From the NCBI GenBank assembly GCA_026394265.1, contig JAPKYO010000025.1:1-50834 (forward strand): DNA of 50,834 nt. The letters run 5' to 3'. Each line of letters begins with the position of its first letter. Within the stretch, counting starts at the first letter, position 1. The stretch comes from Candidatus Bathyarchaeota archaeon (GTDB lineage: Archaea > Thermoproteota > Bathyarchaeia > TCS64). The notes beneath the pieces were generated by a model. That model worked only from the letters and a program-made list of their open reading frames with translations. It ran no database searches and was not told where the DNA came from. Shown here one piece after another: positions 23,678 to 32,198 of the stretch. A program made the translations under genes and the position numbers.

Positions 23678-24559
23678 TTATATGCCGGACTCTATCTTCC
23701 CGCTTCTCGCGGTGGCCCAGACCATGCGCTTCGTGGTGAAGCTGTGTCCGACGTTACCCTTGGAGTCGAGGGCGATGACCCCGCCGGTCCCCGCTACGCG
23801 CTCCTCCATGTAGGCTAGTGCCTTGTCGGTCGCCTCCTGTATGGGGGTCCCCGCCTCGGCGTATGTGAGGACGAGTCTCGCGAGGTTGACCTTGATTATG
23901 GCTTCGCCGTGGCCGGTCGATGATGAGCCGCCTACCCTGTTGTCTGCGTAGCCTCCGCTGCCGACTATGGGGACGTCGCCGACGCGGCCGACGAGCTTGC
24001 CCGTCATGCCGCCGGTGGAGGTGGCCGCGGCGATGTTGCCCTTGTGGTCGAGTGCCACGGCCCCGACGGTGTCGTGTCCTCGTGATGCGAGTTTCTTCTT
24101 CTTGAGCCACTCGGCGAGCTCTTGGCGTGCCTCGTCGGTGACCAGTTTGTCCTGTGTGAGTCTCTCGACGTGGTACTTGTCGGCGAGTCTCTGTGCGCCC
24201 TCGCCTATCATGAGGACGTGTGGCGTCTTCTCCATGACCAGTCGGGCGAGGTCGATCGGGTGCCTGATGTCGCGGAGGCCCGCAACTGAGCCGGCGCCGA
24301 GTGTCGCGCCGTCCATTATCATGGCGTCCATCTCGACGGTGCCGTCCTCGGTGAGCACTGAGCCGATGCCGGCGTCGAAGACGGGGTTGTCCTCGAGGGA
24401 GTTTACTGCGGCCACGACGGCGTCGAGCGCCGATCCGCTCTTCTTGAGGACGCCCCAGCCCCTGCCGACGGCTTCCTCGACGCCGCCGATGTTTACCTCG
24501 ACGAGCCTGTCCGGTATGTCCCACGCCCCACCGTGCACGATTATAACTGGGTCGGTCAT
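23678..24559 (-). CDS. iaaA: Isoaspartyl peptidase / L-asparaginase (Ntn-hydrolase type)
   Basis: A 293-residue member of the plant-type asparaginase family, which cleaves isoaspartyl dipeptides or asparagine after self-processing. The processing site is visible in GHDTVGAVALD, where T164 should become the N-terminal nucleophile of the beta subunit, followed by AAATSTGGMTGK, the substrate-binding block. The N-terminus reads IIVHGGAW, typical of the family. It acts in the cytosol in protein turnover. The gene stands alone. Confidence 0.92.
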   Translation of the reverse strand: MTDPVIIVHGGAWDIPDRLVEVNIGGVEEAVGRGWGVLKKSGSALDAVVAAVNSLEDNPVFDAGIGSVLTEDGTVEMDAMIMDGATLGAGSVAGLRDIRHPIDLARLVMEKTPHVLMIGEGAQRLADKYHVERLTQDKLVTDEARQELAEWLKKKKLASRGHDTVGAVALDHKGNIAAATSTGGMTGKLVGRVGDVPIVGSGGYADNRVGGSSSTGHGEAIIKVNLARLVLTYAEAGTPIQEATDKALAYMEERVAGTGGVIALDSKGNVGHSFTTKRMVWATARSGKIESGI

Positions 24560-24638
24560 TTCAGCCGGGTATCAGGAGGGTGGGTGAAATATAACCGAGT
24601 ATGCAGGCCACGGGTTGGGTCGTGGCGCCTTCTACGTT

Positions 24639-24833
24639 TTATGGGTTAGGGTTGACGGGGATCAGGAGCCAGCATATGATGTACGCTAGAACCCCGACGC
24701 CATAGGCGAGGGAGAGAACGACCCAGATCACCCTGATTATCGTGGGGTCCATGTTCAGGTATTCCGCGATTCCCCCGCATACGCCTGCGAGTATCTTCTT
24801 CTTCGATCGGTACAGCTTCTTTGGGCTCTCCAT
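24639..24833 (-). CDS. pspC: PspC-domain membrane protein
   Basis: A 64-residue protein that is essentially a single PspC domain: KKLYRSKKKILAGVCGGIAE, then NMDPTIIRVIWVVL and a second hydrophobic stretch YIICWLLIPVNP. PspC-domain proteins sit in the membrane and are linked to envelope stress sensing in bacteria; in archaea the role is unclear. The length is normal for stand-alone PspC. A TATA-like AAATTTATTAG lies about 40 bp upstream of the ATG. Confidence 0.9.
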   Translation of the reverse strand: MESPKKLYRSKKKILAGVCGGIAEYLNMDPTIIRVIWVVLSLAYGVGVLAYIICWLLIPVNPNP

Positions 24834-24968
24834 GGTAAACCACTGAATGATCGTTGGGTATATGATCTAATAAATTTACTTGATATCACGGGCTCTTGAT
24901 TTTTTATTTGATTGTGAATACTGTCGAGGGGTTTCCAGTCTAGTGGTATTATTTCTTAAATAGAGATT

Positions 24969-25044
24969 TGGTGGACTGGGAGGGATTTGAACCCCCGACT
25001 TCCGCCATGCCAAGGCGGCGATCATACGACTGATCTACCAGCCC
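24969..25044 (-). tRNA. tRNA-Ala (anticodon GGC)
   Basis: The 76-base gene folds as a cloverleaf with acceptor stem GGGCTGG/CCAGTCC, as in the tRNA at 854-929. The anticodon stem CCGCC/GGCGG holds the loop TTGGCAT with anticodon GGC. The T stem is followed by discriminator A and an encoded CCA. No intron is present. Confidence 0.93.
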
Positions 25045-25070
25045 AACCAACACAAGACACAGGCACCATT

Positions 25071-25080
25071 CGTTTAAACC
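25071..25080 (-). promoter_or_regulatory. TATA-like box for tRNA-Ala(GGC)
   Basis: GGTTTAAACG on the minus strand lies about 28 bp upstream of the tRNA's first base, matching archaeal promoter spacing. Confidence 0.45.
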
Positions 25081-25157
25081 TTACCGTTCTTCGACTTGTG
25101 GTCGTTGAAAAACCACATTCGATTCCTGATCCACAAAGCCAACTAGCATTGTAGAGA

Positions 25158-26432
25158 CTATGGCGACGTCTCAATTGTTGGGTCGGTGATCAGCCCCGAG
25201 AACAGGATCGTCCCAGACCTATCGTCCCTGATCACGAACATGTAGGGCCTGTTAACTGTGAATGATGTGCGCATCGGCGCGCTCGTGACTGATATCCCCA
25301 CGTTTGTGGCCGCCGCCGCTTCTGTGCCCTTCTCGTTGATCTCAACGACCGCCTTGTGGTCGACGAATGCGATGTAGAGACGCTCCGGGGCCACGTCCGC
25401 TATCTTGCTGAAGTCAGCTGATGAGGGGTCGAAGGCGATCCCCATGCCTAGACTGGTAAGAGCGGGCTTCAGGTCAACTTTGCCATACTCAAGCTTGAGC
25501 TTCGGCATCCGTAGATCAAGCTCCCTTTGGGAGAGCTTCGCGAAGTAGGAGCCGAATTTCTCCCCCGTCAGACCCGCCGTGAATGAGTCGAGGGAACTGC
25601 CCTCCGCGGGCAGGAAGACGTACATCGCGATCTTGTCCCTGCCGTAGGGGAGCCTCGCGATCTGCACGACGCTGTCGCCGTAGTAGCCGTAGCGGCCGCC
25701 CCTGCTCATCATGTCGACCGTGACCGTCGACCCGTCGGCTGTGGTGAAGTCGGCTGGGCGGGTCAGGGACTCGTCGAACTTGTCGACCCAGTCCCCCTTG
25801 AAGTAGATGGCGTTGATGAGGAACATGACGTTGTCAGCGTCTATCTTGTCGAGGATCTTGCTGATCTTGCCGTTCGTCTCCTTGCTGACCCACGAGTTTA
25901 CCTCACTGACGGTCGTTGGATCGAAGGGCCTAGTGTAGACCTCGCTAAGGTAGTACTTGGACAGGGTGTCTATGAAGTTCTTCTTCACCCCACCAGCGAA
26001 GTCCGCCTTGATCCAGACGGAGTCACCGATGTTGAGGGCAACGTCCCTGTCGGCGTTTGCCAGGCTCTCAATGAGCTGCTTGAAGCCCGCGTTGACTGCC
26101 TCGTCGCTCATGCCGCTTATGCCGAGCGCCTCACGCATCGCCGCCTTTGTTGTGGAGTTGGCGCCGTTATATGTCATAGAGAGGGCGATGGAGACGCTGA
26201 GGGGGGAGATGAATATGTTCTTCCCGCCCTGCTCACGCTGCAGCTCGGTTAGCAGCCTCATGGCGAAGCCGGTGTTGGCCGCCACGATGGACGCGTCCAC
26301 GTTCGCCGCCGCGGCGTCCGACTCCGCGTACACCATCCCCGCGCTGAGGTAGTTGATCAGGAACCCTGCCCCGCCCATGATCAGAAGCAACACGACTCCA
26401 ACTAGTAGGCGGCGCCTTGAAGATTTCATCAA
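25158..26432 (-). CDS. Serpin (serine protease inhibitor), membrane-anchored or secreted
   Basis: A 424-residue serpin. Residues 8-28 form a signal or anchor helix, so the inhibitor acts outside the membrane. Family blocks are NIFISPLSVSIALSMTYNGA, FLINAIYFKGDW, LPYGRDKIAMYVFLP and the C-terminal TSFTVNRPYMFVIRD...TILFSGLITDP. The reactive-centre hinge reads VEINEKGTEAAAATNVGISV; the small residues are those required for loop insertion, so it should be an inhibitory serpin that traps a protease covalently. The bait region is about SVTSAPMRT, which suggests a target with small, hydrophobic or basic P1 preference but does not fix P1. Serpins are uncommon in archaea. The target may be its own or a competitor's secreted protease. 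Confidence 0.93.
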   Translation of the reverse strand: MMKSSRRRLLVGVVLLLIMGGAGFLINYLSAGMVYAESDAAAANVDASIVAANTGFAMRLLTELQREQGGKNIFISPLSVSIALSMTYNGANSTTKAAMREALGISGMSDEAVNAGFKQLIESLANADRDVALNIGDSVWIKADFAGGVKKNFIDTLSKYYLSEVYTRPFDPTTVSEVNSWVSKETNGKISKILDKIDADNVMFLINAIYFKGDWVDKFDESLTRPADFTTADGSTVTVDMMSRGGRYGYYGDSVVQIARLPYGRDKIAMYVFLPAEGSSLDSFTAGLTGEKFGSYFAKLSQRELDLRMPKLKLEYGKVDLKPALTSLGMGIAFDPSSADFSKIADVAPERLYIAFVDHKAVVEINEKGTEAAAATNVGISVTSAPMRTSFTVNRPYMFVIRDDRSGTILFSGLITDPTIETSP

Positions 26433-26988
26433 CCAATTAAACGAAGCGGGCTAATATTATTCTAGGGTTTAGAACAACCAAAATTTCATGAATGCCGTCT
26501 CTTCTAAGCCCTTTTCCATTGTATTGAGAATCGAATCGATATCCGAGAAAAACTGAAAAGATTTTTATCCAATAAATGGATTAGCCTATTACTGGATAAT
26601 GTAAGAGGGGGAGGTTTGATGAAGTTCTACGACCGGAGGATACTCCCAGAAATGAGCCAGTCTACTCCTAACCTAAAATCTCCTGAATAGATGGGACGGT
26701 GGTGCTTTCACAGACACACGGCAGCGCGCCACCCGTAAATCAAATGGCCCCCATTCAAAGACGCAGTTCCCGCCGCCGGCAGACAAACCCGTAGGTTCAC
26801 GGAAACACAAAGCTGCCGGGATTCGCGCATGATTATCATTCTTTTCTGGCTGCAATCCCAGAAATGCTGAGTGGTTCGCGGCACTTCACAGTTGGTTGGA
26901 CCGCAACCAAGTTGGCTTGCGAGAGGTGAATGGGCGTGCTTACCCAAAATACTATATCGCGAATGCCGACCATCTTCACTGAACTGAC
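26433..26988. other. Gene-poor region between serpin and aldolase
   Basis: It holds AT-rich promoter-like blocks at about 26460-26580, the 23-codon frame listed separately, and a mixed-composition stretch (26690-26940) with no convincing gene. A TATA-like ATACTATAT at 26949-26957 lies about 35 bp before the aldolase start and is its probable promoter. Confidence 0.4.
26619..26690 (+). CDS. Possible 23-aa leader or truncated peptide
   Basis: ATG 26619 is preceded by GGGGGAGGT at five bases, one of the strongest ribosome-binding sites in the window, and by a TATA-like TTTTTATCC at about 26568. The frame (MKFYDRRILPEMSQ...) stops after 23 codons. It may be a small peptide or the 5' stub of a lost gene. 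The family is unknown. Confidence 0.3.
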   Translation: MKFYDRRILPEMSQSTPNLKSPE

Positions 26989-27738
26989 GTGAACGCTGTC
27001 AAGGACATGTTGAAGGCGGGGAAGACCGCCGTTGGAACGACTGGTGGGCTGACGAGCCCCGCGGACTGGCTTGCCGAATCGGGTTTCGACTTCATCCTCT
27101 TCGACACCCAGCACTCCCCCGTGGACATCAAGGAGCTACAGCACCAGCTCCAGGCCATGAGGGGCAAGAAGGCCATCCCCGTCGTCAGGGTCGGGGAGAA
27201 CAACCAGGCCCTCATCTGCTACGCCCTGGACATCGGCGCCAAGGGCATCATAGTGCCGATGGTCGACACCAAGAAGCAGGCCGAGGACATGGTCAAATGG
27301 TGCAAATACCCGCCCGAGGGTGTGAGGAGCTCCGCGGGCGTAAAGGGCGAGTGGGGCAGCTACGAGAAGTACCGCGACTACATGGACGCCTTCAACGGGG
27401 AGGTGCTCGTCATCCCGATGATCGAGACCGTCGAGTCGATGAACAACATCGACGAGATACTCTCCGTGCCCGGCATCGACGTCCTACTGGTAGGCCCCTC
27501 AGACCTCTCGATAAACCTCGGGATAACCCTCGACTACGGGAACCCGAAGTACGCCGAGGCGCTGAAGAAGATCGCCGACGCCTGCAAGAGGCACCACGTC
27601 ACAGCGGGCATGTACTTCATACCCCCCGGGTGGGAGCCGAACAGGCTCGTAGACATGGGGTTCAAGCTCTTCACGTTGCCGTGGAACAAGTGGGCCACCG
27701 ATGGCGTGGCGAAGGGGCTAGAAGCGATCAAGCGGTAA
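26989..27738 (+). CDS. HpcH/HpaI aldolase family protein
   Basis: A 249-residue class II aldolase-type TIM barrel. Members split 4-hydroxy-2-oxo acids (for example 2-dehydro-3-deoxyglucarate or hydroxy-oxoheptanedioate) into pyruvate or another oxo acid and an aldehyde, using a divalent metal. Family blocks are FDTQHSPVD near the catalytic base, VGENNQALICYALDIGAKGIIVPMV, PMIETVESMNNIDEIL with the metal-ligand glutamate, and VGPSDLSINLG with the aspartate ligand. The start is GTG 26989, about 35 bp after a TATA box. The substrate is unresolved. Confidence 0.88.
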   Translation: MNAVKDMLKAGKTAVGTTGGLTSPADWLAESGFDFILFDTQHSPVDIKELQHQLQAMRGKKAIPVVRVGENNQALICYALDIGAKGIIVPMVDTKKQAEDMVKWCKYPPEGVRSSAGVKGEWGSYEKYRDYMDAFNGEVLVIPMIETVESMNNIDEILSVPGIDVLLVGPSDLSINLGITLDYGNPKYAEALKKIADACKRHHVTAGMYFIPPGWEPNRLVDMGFKLFTLPWNKWATDGVAKGLEAIKR

Positions 27739-27750
27739 AACCGCAAGTCC

Positions 27751-27864
27751 ATGCATTTTCCAGGCAGGATGGCCCGTGACGGACACAGGATACTCTGGGT
27801 CATCGAGGACGGCGACTACGTGGCGCAGGTGCGCGACGGCGTCTTCCACGACTTCAACAAGTAG
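27751..27864 (+). CDS. Possible 37-aa small protein
   Basis: A short frame immediately after the aldolase gene encoding MHFPGRMARDGHRILWVIED and an acidic tail (VRDGVFHDFNK). Codon choice resembles the host genes (GAC, GTC, CTC, AAG), and it fills the gap before the DUF371 gene. There is no clear ribosome-binding site. ATG 27769 is an alternative start. The function is unknown. Confidence 0.4.
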   Translation: MHFPGRMARDGHRILWVIEDGDYVAQVRDGVFHDFNK

Positions 27865-27906
27865 CCCCGCGTATCCTTAAATCCCGCTGGGCGGAGGGAG
27901 AACGGG

Positions 27907-28338
27907 ATGCTCCTCGAGGATACCTTCACGGCACGCGGCCACGTCAACATCCGAGCAACCCACGAGAAGACGATAGAGGTCACTAGGGAGACGCACCTCA
28001 CAACCCAGGGGGACTGCATCGCCGCCGTCGCGGCGGAGAAGGGGCTCCGCGACCTGAGCCCCGAGATGAGGGAGGCCGCTAGGAGGTCCGACTCCGTCAT
28101 CTCCCTGAGCCTGAGGCTCGGGGATAGGGTCTTCACGACCACCGGGCGTGGTAACCCGGGGCTCACGTGGGAGCACCCGACGGACATGGTGGCTCGGATG
28201 AGCGGCTACACTTGCCCGCGGACCCTCATGGTGCACGCCGACAAGGCCACGATCCACATGCCACGCAGCCTCGTCCAGCTCCTCAAGGACCCCAAAGTAG
28301 TCATTACGGTTTCCGTCACCGTCGAGACCCCCGGGTAG
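27907..28338 (+). CDS. DUF371 family protein
   Basis: A 143-residue protein matching the archaeal DUF371 family: FTARGHVNIRATHEKTIEVT at the N-terminus, a central SLRLGDRVFTTTGRGNP, and the conserved WEHPTDMVARMSGY followed by CPRTLMVHADKA. The family is found almost only in archaea and has no established function. The start ATG 27907 follows GGAGGGAGAACGGG. Confidence 0.85.
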   Translation: MLLEDTFTARGHVNIRATHEKTIEVTRETHLTTQGDCIAAVAAEKGLRDLSPEMREAARRSDSVISLSLRLGDRVFTTTGRGNPGLTWEHPTDMVARMSGYTCPRTLMVHADKATIHMPRSLVQLLKDPKVVITVSVTVETPG

Positions 28339-28508
28339 CGGCCTCGGAAACGCATATATTTGGACCGGCGGGACGCTTGAGGATACCCGTTGCCCCAGCC
28401 AACCGATGCCAGCACATCTTTTATAGTGCCCGGGGCAAGGTGGTTCACAATTTGGGGTCCAACCACGCGCTGGGTGGGCAAAATAGGCAGGATCTGGATG
28501 GATGATGC
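28339..28508 (+). promoter_or_regulatory. Leader region upstream of transketolase
   Basis: Two TATA-like boxes occur, CATATATTTGG at 28350-28360 and CTTTTATAGTG at about 28419-28429. Between and around them, TTGCCCC (28390-28396) and GGGGCAA (28432-28438) can pair. If transcription starts from the first box, a structured leader of about 125 nt precedes the gene; the second box overlaps the loop. Confidence 0.35.
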
Positions 28509-29324
28509 ATGGTAAACGATGAGGAGCTTCGCAGGATCTCTAGGAAGGTGCGCGCCGACGTTCTGCGCGCCACGACGGAGGCGGGCTCGGGCCACCCCGG
28601 CGGCAGCCTGAGCGCCACGGACATTCTCGTCACCCTCTACTGGAGGGTGCTACGGCACGACCCGAAGAACCCCAAGTGGCCCGAGAGGGACCGCTTCATA
28701 CTGAGCAAGGGGCACGCGGCGCCCGCACTCTACGCGGTGCTCGCCGAGAAGGGCTACTTTCCCAAGGCTGAGCTACACAACCTCCGCCTACACGGGAGCA
28801 TGCTTCAGGGCCACCCCGACGCGACGCGGACCCCCGGCGTGGAGGTTAGCAGCGGCAGCCTCGGCAACGGCCTGAGCATCGCCTCCGGCATAGCATCCGC
28901 CCTCAAGATCGACTGCAAGAGCAGCCGCGTCTACTGCCTGCTCGGCGACGGCGAGTGCGACGAGGGCCTCGTCTGGGAGGCAGCCATGTTCGCGGCGCAC
29001 AGGAGACTCGACAACCTCACCGCCATCATCGACCGCAACGGCCTCCAGATAGACGGCCCAACGGAGAAGGTCGTCTCCATCGAGCCGATCGCTGACAAGT
29101 GGGCCGCATTCAACTGGCACGTGATACGCGTCAACGGCCACGACTACGCCCAGCTACAGGCCGCATTCGAGGAGGCGAAGAAGACGACGGGTAAGCCAAC
29201 CGTCATCGTCGCTGACACCGTCAAGGGCAAGGGAGTCAGCTTCATGGAGGGCGTCGTCGGCTTCCACGGCAAGGCGTGCACCCCGGCCGAGCTTGACATC
29301 GCCTGCAAGGAGCTGGAGGGATAA
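28509..29324 (+). CDS. Transketolase, N-terminal subunit
   Basis: The thiamine-diphosphate-binding half of a split transketolase (271 residues). The N-terminus has ATTEAGSGHPGGSLSATDIL, a central SKGHAAPALY, and the ThDP/Mg2+ motif GDGECDEG...LIAIIDRN-like (here LTAIIDRNGLQIDG). Together with the C-terminal half it transfers two-carbon units between ketoses and aldoses in the non-oxidative pentose phosphate pathway. Splitting into two genes is common in archaea and some bacteria. The partner starts 3 bp after its stop. Confidence 0.93.
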   Translation: MVNDEELRRISRKVRADVLRATTEAGSGHPGGSLSATDILVTLYWRVLRHDPKNPKWPERDRFILSKGHAAPALYAVLAEKGYFPKAELHNLRLHGSMLQGHPDATRTPGVEVSSGSLGNGLSIASGIASALKIDCKSSRVYCLLGDGECDEGLVWEAAMFAAHRRLDNLTAIIDRNGLQIDGPTEKVVSIEPIADKWAAFNWHVIRVNGHDYAQLQAAFEEAKKTTGKPTVIVADTVKGKGVSFMEGVVGFHGKACTPAELDIACKELEG

Positions 29325-29327
29325 GGC

Positions 29328-30263
29328 GTGAGCGCAAAGGCAACAAGGGAAGCATACGGCGAGTGGCTCGTCGAAGTCGGCAAGACCAACAAGGACATAG
29401 TGGTCGTCGACGCCGACCTCGCCGAGTCGACGAAGACGATACTCTTCGGCAAGGCGTACCCCGACAGATTCTTCGACGTCGGCGCCGCCGAGCAGAACCT
29501 AATAGACGTCGCCGCGGGCCTCGCCATCGGCGGCAAGAGGGCGTTCGCCAGCAGCTTCGCCTACTTCCTCACCGGGCGCGCCTGGGACCAGATCAGGAAC
29601 ATCGTCGCACACGACAACCTCAACGTCTGCCTCGTCGCCAGCCACGGCGGATTCTCAGCTGCAGCCGACGGCGCCAGCCACCTAGCACTGCAGGACGTCG
29701 CACTCATGCGAGTCATACCAAACATGCGCGTCGTCGTCCCAGCAGACGCCGAGGAGACGCGGAACGCACTCGACACAGCTTTGGCGGCGGGCGGCCCATT
29801 CTACATGCGCCTACGCAGGGACAAGGAGCCCATTCTACAGAAGGGCTACAAGTTCAAGCTGGGCAAGGCTGAGACGATGCGGGAAGGCTCAGACATCACA
29901 ATCGCCGCCTACGGCCCCATGGTCGACGCCTCCCTAAAGGCCGCGGCCATCCTCAAGGAGAAGAAGATCGAGGCGAGGGTCATCAACATCCACACTGTCA
30001 AGCCACTCGACGCCGAGACACTCGCGGCTGCGGCGAAGGCCACCGGCTCCGTTGTTACAGTCGAGGACCATTCGATCCTAGGCGGCCTCGGTGGAGCCGT
30101 GGCGGAGGCACTATCTGAGGCGTACCCCGTCCCTGTTCACCGCCTCGGCGTCCCCGACGCCTGGGGGGGCTCGAGCCGCAACTCCGACAGCTTCCTCAAG
30201 GAGTTCGGGCTCACCCCCGAGCAGATAGCCGCCTCCGCTGAACACGCAGCCAAGAAGCGCTAA
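29328..30263 (+). CDS. Transketolase, C-terminal subunit
   Basis: The 311-residue pyrimidine-binding plus C-terminal half of transketolase. It contains VVDADLAESTKTILF, the catalytic-glutamate segment FFDVGAAEQNLIDVAAGLA, and the region SHGGFSAAADGASHLALQDVAL that contacts substrate, followed by the C-terminal domain with VTVEDHSILGGLGGAVAE. The GTG start at 29328 is 3 bp after the N-terminal subunit stop, so both halves should be made in equal amounts. A transaldolase-family gene at 43668 belongs to the same pathway. Confidence 0.93.
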   Translation: MSAKATREAYGEWLVEVGKTNKDIVVVDADLAESTKTILFGKAYPDRFFDVGAAEQNLIDVAAGLAIGGKRAFASSFAYFLTGRAWDQIRNIVAHDNLNVCLVASHGGFSAAADGASHLALQDVALMRVIPNMRVVVPADAEETRNALDTALAAGGPFYMRLRRDKEPILQKGYKFKLGKAETMREGSDITIAAYGPMVDASLKAAAILKEKKIEARVINIHTVKPLDAETLAAAAKATGSVVTVEDHSILGGLGGAVAEALSEAYPVPVHRLGVPDAWGGSSRNSDSFLKEFGLTPEQIAASAEHAAKKR

Positions 30264-30306
30264 GCCAAGCTCAGGTTTTTTAACCCCCTCACCTTTTCCA
30301 CAACGT

Positions 30307-30669
30307 ATGTTCTGGCTCGACGTCGACCTGCCGACGCAGACGGCGACCCTCCACAGGGGAGAGTGCATCCACATAGAGCCCAAGGCGACGGATCGGAGGG
30401 GCGTCAACGAGATGAGGGCGGAAGGTGGTTGGTTCAGCTTCGAATCCGCCGGGGAGGCGATGAGGTTCCACAAAACCAAGAGGCTCAGCGGCGATGTCAA
30501 GACGTGCCTGCTCTGCAGGCCCCTCGACCACCTCGAGGACGTTGCCATGGCGGGTCTCGACATCTCCACACCCCGCACCGGCTGCGAAGCCTGCGCGACG
30601 AAGGTCGAGGTCCTCGACACCAAGTCGAGCTACCGCCGCCTTCTCGACAGGCTCCTCGGGTCGAAGTGA
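30307..30669 (+). CDS. Uncharacterised protein with paired CxxC motifs, 120 aa
   Basis: The family is not recognised. Visible features are the opening MFWLDVDLPTQTATLHRGEC, then FHKTKRLSGDVKTCLLC and GCEAC about 35 residues later, so CxxC and CxxC could form a zinc site. The region between is mixed. The AT-rich GGTTTTTTAACC at 30273-30284 lies about 28 bp before ATG 30307, supporting a leaderless transcript. It is downstream of transketolase but with its own promoter. Confidence 0.7.
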   Translation: MFWLDVDLPTQTATLHRGECIHIEPKATDRRGVNEMRAEGGWFSFESAGEAMRFHKTKRLSGDVKTCLLCRPLDHLEDVAMAGLDISTPRTGCEACATKVEVLDTKSSYRRLLDRLLGSK

Positions 30670-30747
30670 AACTGGTCTAGCCCTGAGCATAGGGGGCTGG
30701 GATGCAACCGTTTTATTGGCTCCGCTTCCTAGATATGGTTGATTGAA

Positions 30748-31704
30748 ATGAAGATCGACTACGGGCTCCAGATCGAGCCGCAGTTCGGCTACGAGTACAC
30801 CTACCTACGGGATGTGGCGAAGCGCGTCGAGGCGGTGGGCTTCGAGAGCATGTGGGCCTCAGACCACTTCCTGATCCGCCCGGACGCCGTCGACGTCGAC
30901 TGCCTCGATGCGTGGACGCTCCTAACCGCCCTCGCCGTGGAGACGGAGACCCTACGCCTCGGCGCTATGGTCTCCTGCCAGAACTACCGTAACCCCTGCC
31001 TCGCGGCGAAGATGGCGGCGAGCCTCGACAACATCAGCGGGGGGCGCGTCTACTTCGGCGTCGGCGCGGGGTGGAAGGAGGTCGAGTACAAGGCCTACGG
31101 CTACGAGTTCCCCAGCGCGGGGGCTAGGGTCAGGCAGCTGGACGAAGCCATCACGGTGGCGCGTGAGATGTGGACGAAGCCACGCGCCGACTTCCAGGGC
31201 AAATACTACAGCGTCAACGACTGCGTCGCCATGCCAAAGCCCCTACAGGACCCCATGCCCGTACTCGTCGGAGGCACGGGCGACCAAGTCCTCAAGGTCG
31301 CCGCCAAGCACGCGCAGATCATCAACTTCGCGTGGAACACCGACCTCAAGGTCTATGCGGAGCGCCTCGGCGTCCTCGAGGCACACTGCGGGAAGCTGGG
31401 GGTCGACTACGGTTCGATCCGCAAGTCTGCTGGACTCCACCTCGCCCTCAAAGGCGTGAAATCCGGCACACCCGCCCCCTACGAGAGGTACTCGGGGGAG
31501 AAGAAGTGGGAGCGGAAGACGGCGGAGGAGGCCGCCGAGTTCGTGAGGGGCTACACGGACCTCGGGGTGAGCCACTTCGTCATAGTCTTCCCCTACGGCT
31601 CCGAGGCGGAGTCAGCGGAGTACTTCATGGACCGCGTCGCGCCGCTGATCGCCCCCTCCGAGGGGAGGGAGAAAACGCCGCTCGAGCCCCGGGAGAGGCT
31701 CTAA
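30748..31704 (+). CDS. LLM-class flavin/F420-dependent oxidoreductase
   Basis: A luciferase-like TIM-barrel enzyme of about 318 residues. Characteristic blocks are FESMWASDHFLI near the N-terminus, LTALAVETETLRLGAMVSCQNYRNP, AKMAASLDNISGGRVYFGVGAGWKE, and MPVLVGGTGDQVLKVAAKHA. In archaea these enzymes usually use coenzyme F420 rather than FMN to oxidise or reduce a small substrate. I choose ATG 30748 because a TATA box TTTTATT lies about 30 bp upstream; TTG 30739 would add three residues. The substrate is unknown. Confidence 0.87.
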   Translation: MKIDYGLQIEPQFGYEYTYLRDVAKRVEAVGFESMWASDHFLIRPDAVDVDCLDAWTLLTALAVETETLRLGAMVSCQNYRNPCLAAKMAASLDNISGGRVYFGVGAGWKEVEYKAYGYEFPSAGARVRQLDEAITVAREMWTKPRADFQGKYYSVNDCVAMPKPLQDPMPVLVGGTGDQVLKVAAKHAQIINFAWNTDLKVYAERLGVLEAHCGKLGVDYGSIRKSAGLHLALKGVKSGTPAPYERYSGEKKWERKTAEEAAEFVRGYTDLGVSHFVIVFPYGSEAESAEYFMDRVAPLIAPSEGREKTPLEPRERL

Positions 31705-31741
31705 AAAAAGGTGCGACATAAACTGTTGGGCAGCAAGCGTT

Positions 31742-32119
31742 CTACATCTTGTTCTGCCAGAGGCCGACGACGTTTCCCTCGGAGTCCTTGAAGTAGGCGG
31801 ACCACCCCATGGTGCCTACCTCCATCTTCTTCACGAGGGTCTTCCCGCCGTTCTTCTCGATCTTCGTAAGCGCGGCGTTGATGTCGGCGACGCTTATCGT
31901 GACGACGGGTGCCTTCACGTCCTTGCTCCTCTTCATCATGCCGCCGTTTATCGACCCCGGCTTCTTCGGCATGTTCCTCTCATCTGTCTCCGTCGTCTGG
32001 ACCATCGTGTAGTCCATCTCCTTCATGTGGTTCATCTGCCACCCGAAGGTCGACTTGTAGAACTTCTGTGCCCTCGCCAAGTCGTCTACGGGTATCTCGA
32101 AGTGCACGATCTCATTCAT
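31742..32119 (-). CDS. VOC-superfamily (glyoxalase/dioxygenase-like) protein
   Basis: A 125-residue protein made of two beta-alpha-beta-beta-beta modules: IVHFEIPVDDLARAQKFYKSTFGWQ, then MVQTTETDE, and a C-terminal GWSAYFKDSEGNVVGLWQ, which holds the conserved glutamate-like region. Members bind metal and act as lyases, dioxygenases or antibiotic-binding proteins; this subgroup has no fixed reaction. It is convergent with the LLM oxidoreductase gene. Confidence 0.88.
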   Translation of the reverse strand: MNEIVHFEIPVDDLARAQKFYKSTFGWQMNHMKEMDYTMVQTTETDERNMPKKPGSINGGMMKRSKDVKAPVVTISVADINAALTKIEKNGGKTLVKKMEVGTMGWSAYFKDSEGNVVGLWQNKM

Positions 32120-32198
32120 ACAATCGCCGTTGAAGGGTTAGGAACCTTTTAATATAAACCGATCAAGGTGTGCGCGGTTCCGGGTGTAAATGGCTGTG

